A stretch of 64,000 bases of DNA from Trichobilharzia szidati (Eukaryota > Platyhelminthes > Trematoda > Strigeidida > Schistosomatidae), in contig OX235279.1 of the NCBI GenBank assembly GCA_944472155.2, positions 161,470,199 to 161,534,198 on the forward strand. The letters run 5' to 3'. A program made the position numbers and the translations under genes. Under the pieces are notes generated by a model, which was given only the letters and a program-made list of their open reading frames with translations, was not told where the DNA came from and did no database searches. Shown piece by piece: positions 32,626 to 47,600 of the stretch; position 1 is the stretch's first letter, and the number at the start of each line of letters is the position of its first letter.

Positions 32626-35600
32626 GTTAGTCGCCAATTTTATCTTTTTTTTAGGGGTTCATTTGTAAATGTGTCGTCATAGTCTTGTGATTCTTCATCA
32701 GTGTGTAACGCTTTGGGGCAAAAAATCCATCACCTCGAGGCTACAACACAGAGAGCTCGTACACAATCATTCAGCCACTGAGAAAGAACGAGAGGGATCA
32801 AGTGGCCTCCACATGAACTCCTACTTCTATCTAATTGATGATTTTCGCGAGGCTGCCACTGGCCACAACATCTCTCACCAGGCAACCGCAGACAACTTCG
32901 TCCTCCAGTATTCAAGCTGTCACTAGCGAGCACCATGTTAATGTTCAACAATTAGTTTGTTGTACAGACTCGATTTATTTCCAGTTTGACTAGGGATTGA
33001 TATCACTTAGAGAACCATTGAGAACCAGTTGGCAAGGGAGTACTGGACTTCGGCTGTTTTGTCACCTTAGTTTGAAATTATCTACCATTACTATCCTCAC
33101 CACAGGGACTTGAATCCAGGACACCTTCCTTTTGCAACATGGAAAGCTCGTGGACCATTCAGTGGCCACTTGGGATCCGCCCGATTCAATGACCAGCCTA
33201 TGAACAGTTACCCTCACACCAACCAATTCGTAATGATACTAGCGTGACTTCCACCGGAAGCCAGTGTCAAGGGTGGCAAGTTCTTGTCCTCCCTTCCGAC
33301 AACTGACTAAGTGGACTCCAAACTAGTCGCGACTTCTTACTAGGCAACGTCAGTCAAATTCGTCTTCTCTCGTAGTCACCAAGTCCCTAGTGAGCATCAG
33401 ATCAATTTTCAATTGTAGTGGTAGAATAGTCCGACAGATTCAGATCCTGGCTGACGACGCATTTTTAAGCCTCACCACCTAATCGGCAGTCAGACCTGAA
33501 ATGATTGACGATTCGCCTACCTGGTGCTATTAATCCCACTCATCGCATACAAAGAAAGAGAATAAACCACTACTGTTGAAATTTCATAGTCCAGAGCTTG
33601 CATCTATATATATTTTTATAATTGTGGCATATACTACTGGTTGATCGATATGAGTATTCGAATACAACTACTCATCATGTGTTACTATTCATGCCTCCAG
33701 TTGAAATGAACTCGTTCCCAGTTTGCCATGGCATAGTAATAATGACTGAATTAGCAACTCAATTGATGTGCTAAATACGCCTACTCGTCGCTAGTGCCTC
33801 CCACTTCACTGAGCCACGTAAATATGGATAAGACAAAGACTGGTCTGTGACTGTTAACCATATTAAAATCGGACCATGGCAGTGGAATATAGATTGCTCT
33901 GATCGTAGGTGGTTTGGCTGGGTCGGCGAAATGTTAATATTCTAATTGGTTGACGAGTGGACCAGGACCAAGGTAAGAAAATAAGAGGTTGAACGTTTAC
34001 AGTCATCCACTGACACTATGATTCACACGCTGATTAGTATTTTAAGTCGATTCCTATCCCATGTACACACCAGACGTTTATAATCTTAAATCTCTACCTC
34101 TAATCCTCAGCATAATCCCTTTCACTTTTCTGAGGAGAGACTGCACACACCCCAGGAAGGTAGTAATGGAAAGGTAAACTCATTTGGGGGATTCGGTTGC
34201 CCTATGGCCACCACATGAGACAACAATGCAGAAGTGTAACTGCCTTCAGCCATAGCAAGTCGTTTATGGATGATGCCGGGAAACCTGAGATAACGATTTT
34301 TACATTTCAGTTAAATTAATAATCCCCAATGAGAATATGTGAATATTATATGACGGAGACGACATAAGATGAGTGAAATGTTGTTAAAATAGTAGTAGAC
34401 TGAACAAAGTGTTGAAATATAGTAACATAAAGTTAAACAATATATAACAAAAGTGGGACAAAGAATAAAGAAGGATAACAAAGATTTCATTTCTGAATTA
34501 CAAAGTTAAATCAAGGCCATGGTAACCAAAATAAATTGTACAAATTTACTTTTCATATGCACATTCCAGTATTCAAGCCGCCTTCAGTTGGCAATTTCTT
34601 ACAGTGAAGCTGACCAAGAAATGCAAGTGAATGTCATCCGAGCGAATGATATCCCAAGCGCCGATTCTGGTGGACCTCCAGCCTATCAGGTAGGTGGTGT
34701 TTGCCCAAACTTTCACTAACCTTTTGTTTGTAATGAAGGATACTATTTGTGAGTAGTATGAATAAACAATGCGAAAGTTTGGTCTGTCATCGAAAATACT
34801 CATTCAGTCATGAAGAAAATAAAGGACAGTTCAGCGAAGGAACTTTTCTTTATCGACGAAATCATCTTCAAAGGCTATACAGTCGTATTTGTGTTTACTA
34901 AAGCATTTATAGGAGTCCACTGCTGAGTAGTAACGTGTGTGTGACATAATTGATATAATTACCCGGAAGTCGCTTCAAAAGTTATAAATTACATAATACT
35001 CAGTGGCACAAGGGAAGGAAAGGTAAGAAATTCGATAAGGTTTGAATTAATATTGAGTGGGAAGAGATCAGTGTCCATTTATCAGGTGTGGAGATGGTGA
35101 GAAAATGCACGAAAGAAACATGTGAGAGTGATAATAGTGAATTAATTGTTAAAATAAAAGCAATCATTAAAAACATAAATGAAAAATTACAGCGAACGAT
35201 TAGTGATGAAGAGATTGAGACCGTCGTAGAATAAGACACTGGACCAAAATTTTCTGTATGCAGAGTTTGGGATTGTATTGACGAATCGCCTCCTTCATAC
35301 ACAAATCCCGAAACCTGATACCAACTGTACCATCCGTTCTCACCTTGTAGATAATGTTAAAAGACGACTCTTGTGGAGCCGCATGGCCTGATTTCATCAA
35401 GTGCTAGAGGATTGAACTACTAAATGTTCTGAACTGTCTTTTCGCTAACCATGCCATACACTGTTCAGAGATGCGTTTGGAGAGTGTTCTGTCTATGCGG
35501 CGAATAGAACTGATGAAATCCTCCAACCAATCACATTTAACTGACTCCACAGGAACAAGAGAATTGACAAACATATAATGAAATGACCCATCTAAAGTGA

Positions 35601-38600
35601 CAACTTAGCCTTTACGCATCTATTGATCAGTTGTGAACTGTAAAAATTGATCCGTGTCTCAGCTGAAAAGAAGGTTTTTCTCAGTGATCTGGCTGGATAA
35701 ATGGTTCTTCTGGATCTCAGATGCAGTATTACCTTTGACTTCAACTTTCTTGAATAGCAGTTTCATCGATATCATCTAAATTCCTCGGGGCTTTCGCTTT
35801 ACTTTAATTTCGTTTCTCCATAAATTTTGAAGGATACTCATTTTTCATGCAAACTTGCCTGAGTCGTCGCAGGTATACCTGACCATACTGAAAAGATTTC
35901 AAAGCATAATTGATTGAACACTATTTTTTATTTTTATTTTTATTTTACTTTATTTTGATTACAGCTTGATGCCACACCGTATTTTCAGTACAAGTATGGA
36001 ATTTTCAGCATGGATATCGGTAGCCCAAATTATGCAGACCGACCATAGATATTGGGTGTGCGTTGGCAGGGTATCGAACTCCGGACCATGTGCATGGTCG
36101 GCGAGAGTCCTAACCACTGTTCCACTGACGCACGATGCATGATCTAGATCAAAATGATTCAGATAAATGGTTCAATGAATATTCATTGCGTCACTAAATC
36201 ACTGAGTCTGTTTGTTAGGGATGGAACATTTAACCATAGATTCACTAACATCAGCCATATGTTCTCTTCCCTGTGGTCATTCAAAGCCGCCTCCACGAAT
36301 GCCTGCCTTTCCTCTCCACAAAATGGTCTGCTTGATATCACGCTCAAACCCACGGACAAAGTGAAGCAGAAGGCTTATTTAAGACTGGTATTTGTTTTTC
36401 TGTGTTGAGAGCACCTTCATCATTTCCATTTTCTCTGTGTTCACCTTAATTCCCCTCTTCGCTTCCTATTTTGGTAGAACGCACAAGCTCTGCAATTAGC
36501 CGTGTAAAGCCATGATTTATATACATACAACACTGGTTGTGCAAATGTTTTTCTTTGATTCTCTTATTCATGGCTTGACTTTCTGAGGTTTTTTACTAGT
36601 ACGATACACAGATAATTATTTTTCTAGAAAGCGCCGTCACATTTGAATCTGACTCCCGCGCCAAATAATTGGCTGGTTGTAGTGCCGTGTCTGAAGGGAT
36701 GCTGTAGTCAGTTTAGATGAACTCTACAATTCAGAATCACTCCATCATGACACATTTTTTCAAAGTGTTAGGTTTCCTCTGTGGACCTTCCAGTTTTTGT
36801 GAAATTAGACATAAATCATCTACAAAGTACTGTTTGTTTGGAGGTTTCACTGCCGATAGGTTGTATATCTGTCTTATCACTCACCCACGCATGCTCCATT
36901 CCATAGAAATATCATTGATATCATTGTTTCAACATCACTTATTATTGTTTCCTTTAATTCATAGAAGAGCATAAGGCTTCAGCCGCATGCATCCATTGAG
37001 TTCGGTTATCCGCCAACGTTTTCACCTGGCTCAACGTCTGCTCACATGCTTTCATCTCCTCTTCACAAGACCTCCTTCATGTCACCCTCCCACCAACTCG
37101 CTGCTTCCAGTTCGGGTTCCACTCGAGAGCCTGGCATGTGATTCACTTGATAGTTTTCTCAGAGTATGACCAATCCACCTCCATATCTTCCTGCATATTT
37201 GTTGTACAGTTGGTTCCTGCTGGGTTGGTTCGCTCATTGCCAGAGATTCCTGCTGCTGATCGCTTCTGGCTGGCCATCTGATCTTGTGTAGTATTGAGTG
37301 AAGACAGCTGTTGATGAAGATCTGTAGTTTGTTCGAAGTGCCCTTCGTAACGCGGCGCCAAGTCTATGATCCAGCAGCACTGACTTCACACTGAAGTTGA
37401 AAATCTGGATCTTATTTTTCATGATCAGTGCTGTTTACTTCCACACTGACTTGAGAGTAATGAAAGCTTGCCTTGCTTTACTGATTCTCGCTTTGATATC
37501 CTCATCAGTTCCATCCGCCTGTAGTTGAAACGATGCATCCCAGGTGGTAGGTAAAGGGGGATGCTTCTTTCAGATTTCTCCTATTTATCCTAATTTTTGC
37601 CTATTGTTGTTGTTGCCGTAGTTGTTTTTGTTGGCCGGGAATCTTCACCACCTCTGTTTTCCCTATATTCACCTAAATGTACTATCTTTGATGCTTTTTC
37701 TGTCAACTTTTTGCCTTTCAGTTGCATGTCTTCCAGTTTGTGGGAAATCAGACATATATTATCGGCGAAGTTCAGATCCTCCAAGTTTTTTGCGTGGGTC
37801 CATTTTATGCCCGTTTCCTCGTTACCCACTCTCTGTCACATTATCCCGTCTACCGCAATCTGGAAAATCATTGGAGATAGTAGGCAACCAGCCAGCCTTG
37901 TCTTACTCCCGTCTTCACTTTGGAGGATTCCATGAGCTTCCTGTTGTGGATTACTCGACATGCAGCATTGTCGTACAACTGTTGGATGAGATGTGTAGTT
38001 GTTGTCGGCACTCCGTAGTAGCGAAGTAGTTTCCGAATAATCTCTCGATCGACGCCGTCGAAAGCCTTTTCAAAGTCGATGTAGTTGAGATGGAGAGCTG
38101 ACTGACTGCTATTCCAAGCTCTGTTCAGTGATGATGCGCAGTGCTGCGATTTGATCGATGCATGATTTGTTTCTCCTGAATCCAGCCTGTTCCGGTCGAA
38201 GGTTTTCATCCAGGGCGTGTCTGATTCTCTCCAGAATGATGCGGCCTAGTATTTTGCTCGGGATAAAGCATAATGCCGCACCAGTTCTTGCATTGACCTA
38301 AGTCTTCTTTCTTTGGCAGTTTGAATAAGTAGCGTTTCCTCCAATCCGCAGGTACCTTACTCTCTTTCCAATCCTTCTCCAGTAGTGGTGTCATCAAGTT
38401 CGCTGATGTCTCTGGGTTCATTTTCAATGCTTCTGCTGAGATTCCGTCTGATCCTGCTGCTTCTCCAGCTCTTAGCATCTTGATTGCCTTCAAGATTTCT
38501 CTTTTCGTCAGAGGGTTGATTTCCACTGGTAGTTCTGCTTCCGCCATTGGAATTATTGTGTGGGTTGTAGGAGGCGGTCTATTTAGAAGTCTTTTGAAGT

Positions 38601-41600
38601 GTTCAGCCCAGTGTTTCATTTGTTTATTAACGGGACAGAAGTAATTTGGATGCTACTGCTGTCTTACATCGTATAATATTGTCTCATCCTTGGACAAAGG
38701 GAAAAAATATGTCCGCTGTGCCTTTCACTGACCATATATTTGGTTTTGACTCTGTAACCAGATGCCGTTTTTGTTAAATAAACTTTGCCTGACTCCAAAA
38801 TTCATCGATACCCAATCTGGCGTGCCCACCCGTCCGTGTTCTATGTGACAGAGAAAGTAATAAGCGTGAAACTTATAATAATTTACTATGTATTTAGAAA
38901 AATCATCGGCTCTTTGATCTTCCTCTATTTATAATCTATGGTGACACTGTTTCAATTAACTTGTAATTTTAGCTATTAACTTTATTATTATTATCATTAT
39001 TTTACACTTTTCGAATATTGTTGATTTTATTGTCACTGCTAACATTATTAGTCGTGTAATATAACTTTTATATTAGTTTTCGGTGTTGTCAAGTAAATTA
39101 GATACAACATTGTACCAAATGCTGAGAACTCTACACTGTATCATAATTTCTGTTTTTCGGAATAAAGCAGATTATTGTTATTGTCGATGGCAGTCACTCT
39201 CGTCCTACTCTCCTGCCTTCACTTCAGAAGCTTCAGTGAGCTTTCCACTGTAAGTAACCAGTTTTTGTGATGTCATCACAAAGCCTCTGAAATAAGCTTG
39301 CCAATAAACCTGGCATACTCCAGCATAACAGTCTTACCATAGGCATAGTTGCAGATATTCTAACAGTAATTTAGAAACTACTTCAACACTATGGCTTGCG
39401 TCATATCTTTATCAACCTCATCCATCCATAGCTGACCATATGACAGTGGTAGGTTTCAGGTAGTCTACTGCAGAAAACTCATAGAAGCCTGCCTTTGAAA
39501 TGAGTGAAGACATGAGTAAGACGAGATTGGCTGTCTATCATCCCTAGCCATGATATTTCTTATTATGGTGGACTGGATTATGCGTCACACCATGTGTGGG
39601 AAGCAAGAAGGTAGTAATACACTGGACTGATAAGAAAGATTCTAGAAGATCTGGATTTCTTTCATGGATGAGTTCTTCCTCATGCCACAGAAACACGAAG
39701 ACTGACAGGCAAAAGCCAACAACCTGGCAGTGAAGACAGGACTTTGAATGAACATTTGAAAGATGGAGGTGATGAAGATAACCAACCAACCAACCAACCA
39801 ATCAACGACAACCGGCAGCGATCACCATCAACGGGTTGAATTCGAAAGAGGTAACTTCCTTCACTTATACGGCTAGGATATATCGTTTCAACTGCTACCA
39901 GTGGGACATATGAAGATATCAAAGTCAGCCATCCATCGGAAAGACAAGGCAGAATGTCTTCATTACCCTGAAGCCGATTTGGAAATTATTTGCATTCATA
40001 ACAAGATTTCGAACTTTCAACATCATATTTAAGTCAGTGAGTCAGTTCTTCTATTATATGGGTCAGAGACGTGCACTGTGCGTCAAGAAAAGCATTCCCA
40101 GCAGACTATTACAGACTTCTATCAACAGATGCCACATTCTCCGGCTCTTTATTGAAAATCAAATTCTTTTCTTTTTTTCTTTTTTTCCCTCACGTTCCTC
40201 AGTGGAACATAGGGCTTCAAGCTAATAACTTGAAGTTTCTGTAGCAGCGTTTATTTTTACAGGATGGGGTTGCTAGCCTCATGCCCAACCTTTTCCTCCT
40301 CACCAGCATTATTTCTGGCTTAGCGAGGTAAAGGAGTGCGTCGGCCGGGAATCGAGCCACGGACCATGTGCATGGTCGGCGAGCGTCCTAACCGCTATGC
40401 CACCGACGCAAATTAGCGACAAGAAACTGTGAGTACAAACTAAACAAGAACCTATCTCTCAAAAAATATGTAACAGAAAATATAGATGAATGGATTGGGT
40501 ACACGTAGGTGACATCGTCGAATGAAATTGGGCGTCACCTAGGCCATTACTCGAGTGGAACCCGAATGAGAAACGAGGGTGACATGGAGGATACCATGTA
40601 GTGAAAAGGAGGACACTAAAGACTATGGGTAACCGTGTGCCCAGCTTAGGAGGGCAGCACAAAATAGGAGGGAGTGGAGGCATGTTGTTGAAGTCCTACG
40701 TTCCATTCGGAACCCTTGGGAATAATAATAATGCCATCATAACGTACCTAGACTCCAGAATCAGAGTGGGTCAAAATGGCATGCGAAATTCTTTCAATCA
40801 CCGGCAAGCATAGGAAAGTAATTGCTCCTGCTGCTGCTCCATTCGTTGCCTAGTGGATTAAAATTCAAATCAGAGTCTCAGAAAAGGGAGTGGTTCTGTG
40901 GTGGTGTGATACAGAAAATGTATATGTATTCGAACATTCTGTTTGACATTCTATTTCATGTTGTTTAATGTAAACCAAAATCCCACGTTCAGTGATTGGT
41001 TAAATAATGTAAACTGCATAGATATAAACAGTGGTTTGACCAATTGAAAATATACACTTTGGCTTCCGTGTCCTGCCTTCTGCTCCTACAGTTCAATTAT
41101 GAATAAAATTTCATATTGGTAAGTTTACACAGTGTTATACAGTAGTGCTTACTGAAGACGTTTGGAGCACAATTTATTCCTGCTCATAATCGTATCAAGG
41201 TGTGACTTTTTCAAAATAAAATTTTTTATCCATAGTGGAATTATGCTCTACCACAGTGCCCAGGTTTTATCCTTATAGCGAGGGGAGTGGTTCCTTGAGA
41301 CAAACAGCCTTTCTTTCAGTTTGGGCGTCTAAGAGTAAATATCGTAATCCTTACAGAGACTATGAGATTTTATGTTGCACCTCTCTCTTTCTCAGAACCT
41401 ATAGTATACCAATTTCGTGTCTTAATAATAACAGTAATAATAATGTTTCACCTGTTTTCTGTTTTCCTCTGATAAAGATTTATTTGTGCATATTACCGGA
41501 TAGTGAACACCAATGGAAGAGTAAGCTACGGACAGCTCCAAATCCTGAATTTTTAGAACAATGGATATTTAAAATCCCTTTGCGTAAGTTCAACTTGTAT

Positions 41601-44600
41601 TTGGTGGGATGACTGTTGCATATTTATGTTGTGAGAAATACCCATCATGACATTAGAGGTAGAGAAAAGAACTAGAAGAAGTTCAGCAAACATGTTGATC
41701 AATTTCGGTGATTTCATTCACAAAACAGGAGCTGGACAATCGCATTTATATAGACAAGTTCACATAGTAATGAAGGGATCTTGAAGGTTATAATATATTT
41801 CAACTTGATATGATGAAAGTTCGAAGGTGTGAATTTAGATTACGATGCGGTTAGAAAAAACTGCGAAGGATTATAAAATGGTTTATTTTCAGTGAAAACA
41901 CGGATTTGAACGGGGCGAGCATGGAAACAAATTGAAGTAATTATTCGTTATAACTAAAGATAAAAAGCAAAAATTAAGGGGATGAAAAGACAAGAAAACG
42001 AAAACTGAGGAGTCAAACAGAAATGGTTATATGGCAAATGTAGCAGGGATTGAACTAGTTTCTTTTTCACATAGGTTCGGCTTTTCGATGCACAGGATGC
42101 ATGGGCTTCTGCAGTACAGAGAAGAGTCAGTCAGTTACGTAATAAAATGAATAGTTTAATGAAAGAGTTGCACTCAGGGTGTACATGGAAACAAAATATA
42201 CGTAATAACACAAGGGTTGTAAGTAGAAAAATAAGCATACAAAAAAGTCAAGTCAAATCAACACAGTTGTTACTATGGGAGTAGAAGTGGTTGAATAATT
42301 TTCTTTTGTTACTACCCTCTTATATCAACACTTAATTCACCTGAACTTAATAACTGTAATCTCGTTTTATTACGTAACTCTTCTTTAACAGTCGTTTGTG
42401 ACAACTCATCACTTTTGTTACTATTCTCTTATATCAATATACAATTCATCTGAACTCACTAATTGTATTTTCGTTTGACAAATTTAATGTACACACACAC
42501 ACACAAAACAACCATATATATTTGCGATTGTACAGCTATGAAAATGAATTCGCCGAAAAGAGGCTCTTCGCTGAACTACTGGTCTTCAGTCTATTAATGG
42601 TCGAATGGGAATTTTTCATGAATAATCACATACAGCCTAAACTGCGTGTACAAAAAACAATAGAATTCAGTCTTCGCCTACCATGGACTACATGACCTAT
42701 CTAAATATGATTGGTCATTAGTATGTACTTTTGTTTTTTTCTTTAACTGAGTAATTGTCATGAACTTTATTTTATTATTGTTAACCATGTTAGTTGTAAA
42801 GCGGTTGTAAAGAAACTACGAAATGATATCATCTCGCGAAATTTGTCTTCTTAATACCTTATTCAAATCAATTAGTTAATTTATGTTTTGATGATTTTTA
42901 ACCTCATAATTTTCACACACCCTCCTCCTACACCTAAAACTCATGGACTAAAATAACCATTTGATTGATAAAATTTTCATGTAAAAATCGATTTACATAT
43001 TAGTGCAGAACCAATCGATCATGAGGAACTGCTGATTGAAAAGGAATGCATATTTCTTCGCTCTCATGACGTGTTGATTTTTTTCTAGTTTAGGCGTAGT
43101 ACAGAGATTTAAGCAGCCATAAAAAAACAATGCTATCACCAATAACTAGAACTATAAATATCCATATCATGATTGAATCTTGAACTATTTTTCCATAATT
43201 TTGATCTGTTCATTCAAGTTAGTCATCACTATCCTTCTCATTCAATTTTCTCATCTCACAGTCTCGATACATCAGTCAACACTGCTTTGTACAATCATTG
43301 GACATTATGGAGTCGGTAAAGAATTCCCCTACGGTAACGCCATTTTGCCAATGGAAAAGTTAAATCTGAACACAGAAAATGTTCTCACATTGCATTTTGA
43401 ACCGAAATATGTGCATGCTGCATATCTGACTCCCTTACCATCAACGAAAGTAAGTTGAGAAATTTTTATACATTTATTCTGCTTTATGAACTTGAATAAA
43501 GCAAGAAAAAGCGTTTGTGAAGAATAAAATCGTATCATCATTATTTATTTAGATGGCTTCTAGTCATTTGCTTACAGCTTAAAGAAACCGTTAAGTTGAG
43601 GTACAGAAACAATTTTAACACATTTATCCAGAGAGTTCAAGTTTAAAATACCAATTAGTATATGCATACAGTGGTGACAAGTGAGGAAGATGTGAAGACT
43701 CAAATTTCAAACAAAACACAATGGAACAAAGCCTGTCTTCATTCAACTCAATTTTGAAGTTGATAACATTGCAGAAAGAATCGTTAGAAGATTGAATACG
43801 TCTCTAACCAGAGCCTATTATCCTGCAGCAAAGTTGGCTCCCATTTATCTGACAGCATGCTTTTTGGTGCAATCAAAATTCAATAGGTGCGCTTCTAATG
43901 TTAACTACTCTAGCTGTACGTTTACAAATATACATGTATCTGCCAGAGTAGTTACATTGGGAGAGAACAGAACTTGTACAAAAAGTCTAATTCTGAAGAG
44001 AAAAAATGCTCCCAAATTAGTGCCACTGTCAGGGGGTCTTCTTGGTACAGTTCATGAGGCGGACATCGGAATATCCTTTAAAACTATAAATGGACGAAAT
44101 ATCCCCATTTTGCTCAAATTTACTGAAGCAGTCTCCATCAAACGCCTGAAACTCTACTTATGTGTATGTCCAGAAAGAAGTGGTTCTTTCTTTGCCTTAC
44201 TTGGTGACTCAATACGTTTGCTCTCTCTTTCGCTTAATTTCGTAACACTGAAAATGCTATTCTGTATGACTATTATTATTTTGAACAAAGTAACTATTAT
44301 TATCATTACCAGAGTATGCATAAATTGATTTGTTGGTTACACTGGAACTCTCTGGATAAGTATGTTAAAACCGTTTCTGTACCTGAACTTAATGGTTTCG
44401 ATAATCTGTAGGCGGGTGATGAGAAGCCAACTAAATAAACGATGTTGGTAACATCTTGTATTCTTCAAAACTGTTGTTCTTGCTCTATTGAAGGTAAGTC
44501 CATTGTTAAAATATAAGTAAGAATATTTTTGACAATTAGACTTACACTACTGATTTCAGTATTTAAGTGGTTAAATATTTTATGCAAAAGTTTAAAACGG

Positions 44601-47600
44601 TCTGTTGAACTATTTACTTTTGGTATAATTGCGAAGGTGTCATTGTCTTCCTAGGTAGTATTTTTAGTGAGCAACGTAAATTTATTTTAGCATTCTATGA
44701 ATGGATTAATCGTGCTGCTGAAACTAGAAACGAAAAACTACCCTCAACTCCAGCCCCCGAAATTTGCTTATTGCAAATATTTCTTGTGACGATGGCGCCA
44801 AGTTTCTGACCCATATAGAAGAACTGGCTGACTTAGCATTGATGTTGAACATTATCCGAATCTTGTTCTTTATGCTGAGGTGGATTAGAGAAGATTTTCA
44901 AGCTGATTTCAGAGTGATGAACGTATGACTCGCGTTTTCGATCCTGGTTGGTTTGAATATCCTCACACATGCTGTCGCGTTATGACTGAGACGACACTTA
45001 CTAGCCGGATAAGGAAAGGACGTGACCTCTTCCACATGTCCTTGTTGACAATTTTTGATACCTGGTGTTGGCTGGTTGGTTGATTGTCTTCACCACCTCC
45101 ATCTTCTCTGTGATCACTCAACTCTAGTGCCGTCCTATCACAACTGGGTCACATATTCGATGTATGCCATCTGAATTCATATCGGTTTACAAAGGTTACC
45201 AAGTGTAGTGAAATTTCACCTCAGATTTGAGAATATGACACATGTAAGGACACAGAAAAATATGGACATCTGTGGATAGCTGAATCCTACAGTTTCACAG
45301 GGGAATAATCGTGTTTACCAAATTTGGGAAGGCGCCAGTGTCTTAAGAAAATGAGACTGTCAGATTTCTTATCATACTTGTAATTGCACAGTACCAAAAG
45401 CTAGGTGGCTCCAGAAAAACCAGTCCATGAATGACTGCAACACGAGTTTCACCCTAAACTAGACTCTTCAAGCTAATGTGTAGGTATTCCCAGTGAGTCA
45501 GTGAGTGAGTTATGCCGTTCTCATTGACACGTGAACCAATTAGCCTAGTCGTCTCAAAATCTAAAGCAATATCCACTAGGCCACCTGAGTCACCTATTGC
45601 TCAAAGGGTATAAACTGTCACTTGTCTAAACGATCACTCTGAATTTTCATGAATTGGTTTGTCGTGGGGGATTGATTTGATCATCACGGGTTGATGTCAG
45701 TTAGAACACAACCACTGAAAACCACGAACAGCTGTTTGGTCCCGCCCAGTCTGCAACTCCTCATCAGTACAAGCCCACAACCTCATCATTTCAAACTCAA
45801 GACACCTTCTGGTCAAAAAGGTGAACTCTTTGACCACTATTCAGCCACCTGAATCCAATTCAATGGCAGTCGCATGAATTCAAACTTCCACCAGTTGGTG
45901 ATTTTAGCGCAACTGGCACTAGACAGTGTCATCAGTGGCGAATATTTGTCCTCATAACCAACCTGGTGCGTCGTTCTGTAATCAGTTACTAACGAGAATC
46001 AGATTTAGATTTCCTCCGCACTAGGACCTAGCAAGTCAACAGAGATCCAACAGTCTTCCTCAAGTATAATCCGCGAATGTGTGAATCTGAGATTGGCATA
46101 TTGGTGGAATAGTCTCCAACCCCTCAGGATTTCTGAATTTGGTTTTCGGTTGACTCACTCCTTAGTCTCGCTTAGTTACTTGATTAACCCACTAGTATAC
46201 ACAGGAAATATGGGGGGCCTTGATAAGAGGGCTAACAACCCCACTTCGTAGAAACAGGCAACACCACATCCAATGATACTTCAGAAACCAGGAAGTTGTG
46301 TGTTCCACCCAGAAAACAAAGGAATGAATAAGTATAAAAACAGAAGTGAAAAATCTAGTCACTAGGTTAGAATATACTTCCATTAGTCTGCACACATTTC
46401 TGAATTTACACAAAAAATAAGATTATTAATGGAAATGACAAAATTAACGAAGAAAATCGGATAGAATTCAAAGCCTTTGTATTAGTACTGCCGTATAAAG
46501 AGGTAATATCAGAAGCCGTACTCCGTAGGATTCTCTTCTCAATGAGGTTGGAATTAGTTGCGGTGGCATTTAAACCAGCCAACCAACCAGTTCACTCAGA
46601 GATAAGACCCAATTAAGATCCAATTAATAAAAATCACATATAATTTACCAAATACCATGTAATAGTGACTGTGAAGTCACCCACGTCATAGGGCGAACTG
46701 TTAAATAAGAGTCATTTAGATTATCACGGGAAAATACAAATTTAGCTAGACGTAAAATGATTGACCTTGTTAAATTTAATAACCGAGAAAAAACAGAGCC
46801 TGACAACTGTATTGCATTCACTTGCATGTAATCACACAATACGAGGTGAGTGGGATAAGATGAAAGTATCAGAAAGTATTATAGTTAGATCGAGACAGTG
46901 AGAGAGAGGTTATTCACTGAATCTTTGCATGTTGATTCAAATGACCCAATACACATAAGGAAAATGTAGAAAGTGGTGACGAACAACAAGGGGAAGAGGG
47001 AGACAGAAAGACAGAGAAAATATATATGAGACAAACTGTGAAGCCATGTGACTAAATTGATGTGATTATGAGCAGAAATAATTTATGCTCAAAACCTCGA
47101 CATCCAGTTGGTAATACTGCACCATCTCTGTGTGATATTTGAAATAAACTACTTATCTCATATGGAATGAAATACGATGATTAGTCGACTGGATATGTTA
47201 TATACAAGAATATTTACATAAAAGTATATATACTACTGACTGACCGAGATGAGTAGTTGTATATAATCATTAACATCAACCAGGAGTGCATTCCAGCTAG
47301 ATCATGAAAAGGATCAAGAACCCAGCAACCCGTTTCTCAAGCCGAGTTCATCAATGCAGGGTACCAGATTTGACGCCACCTAGACAGACGAATCATTGGA
47401 ATCTGCTCCTGTGATGCTCGGACGATCACCGGCTTTTATGGGTAACTTTCTGTAGGATGAATAAACATATATTTACGAAGCTAATTTTTACCATGAAGTC
47501 TATAGATGAAACTACCCTAATACTGAGTCACGATCAAAACTATTTCTAAAGAATTTCATTTCATTCGGGTGGTGGTTTGCAGGGATTTCATTGGTTACAC

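Noticed and set aside
37597..38029. Two plus-strand open frames over 110 codons
   Set aside because: They overlap the minus-strand RTE reverse-transcriptase region with its motifs in order, and are antisense shadows.
42061..42120. Extra coding exon (GTTCGGCTTTTCGATGC...) between two C2A exons
   Set aside because: The exons at 41478 and 43262 already join in phase with the expected 23-residue spacing, and this stretch belongs to repeat Z, which recurs at 61130.
43792..44328. 178-codon plus-strand open frame as a host gene
   Set aside because: Its C-terminal part matches the Penelope-like fragment at 7658-7894 and it lies between inverted PLE arms, so it is transposon-derived.
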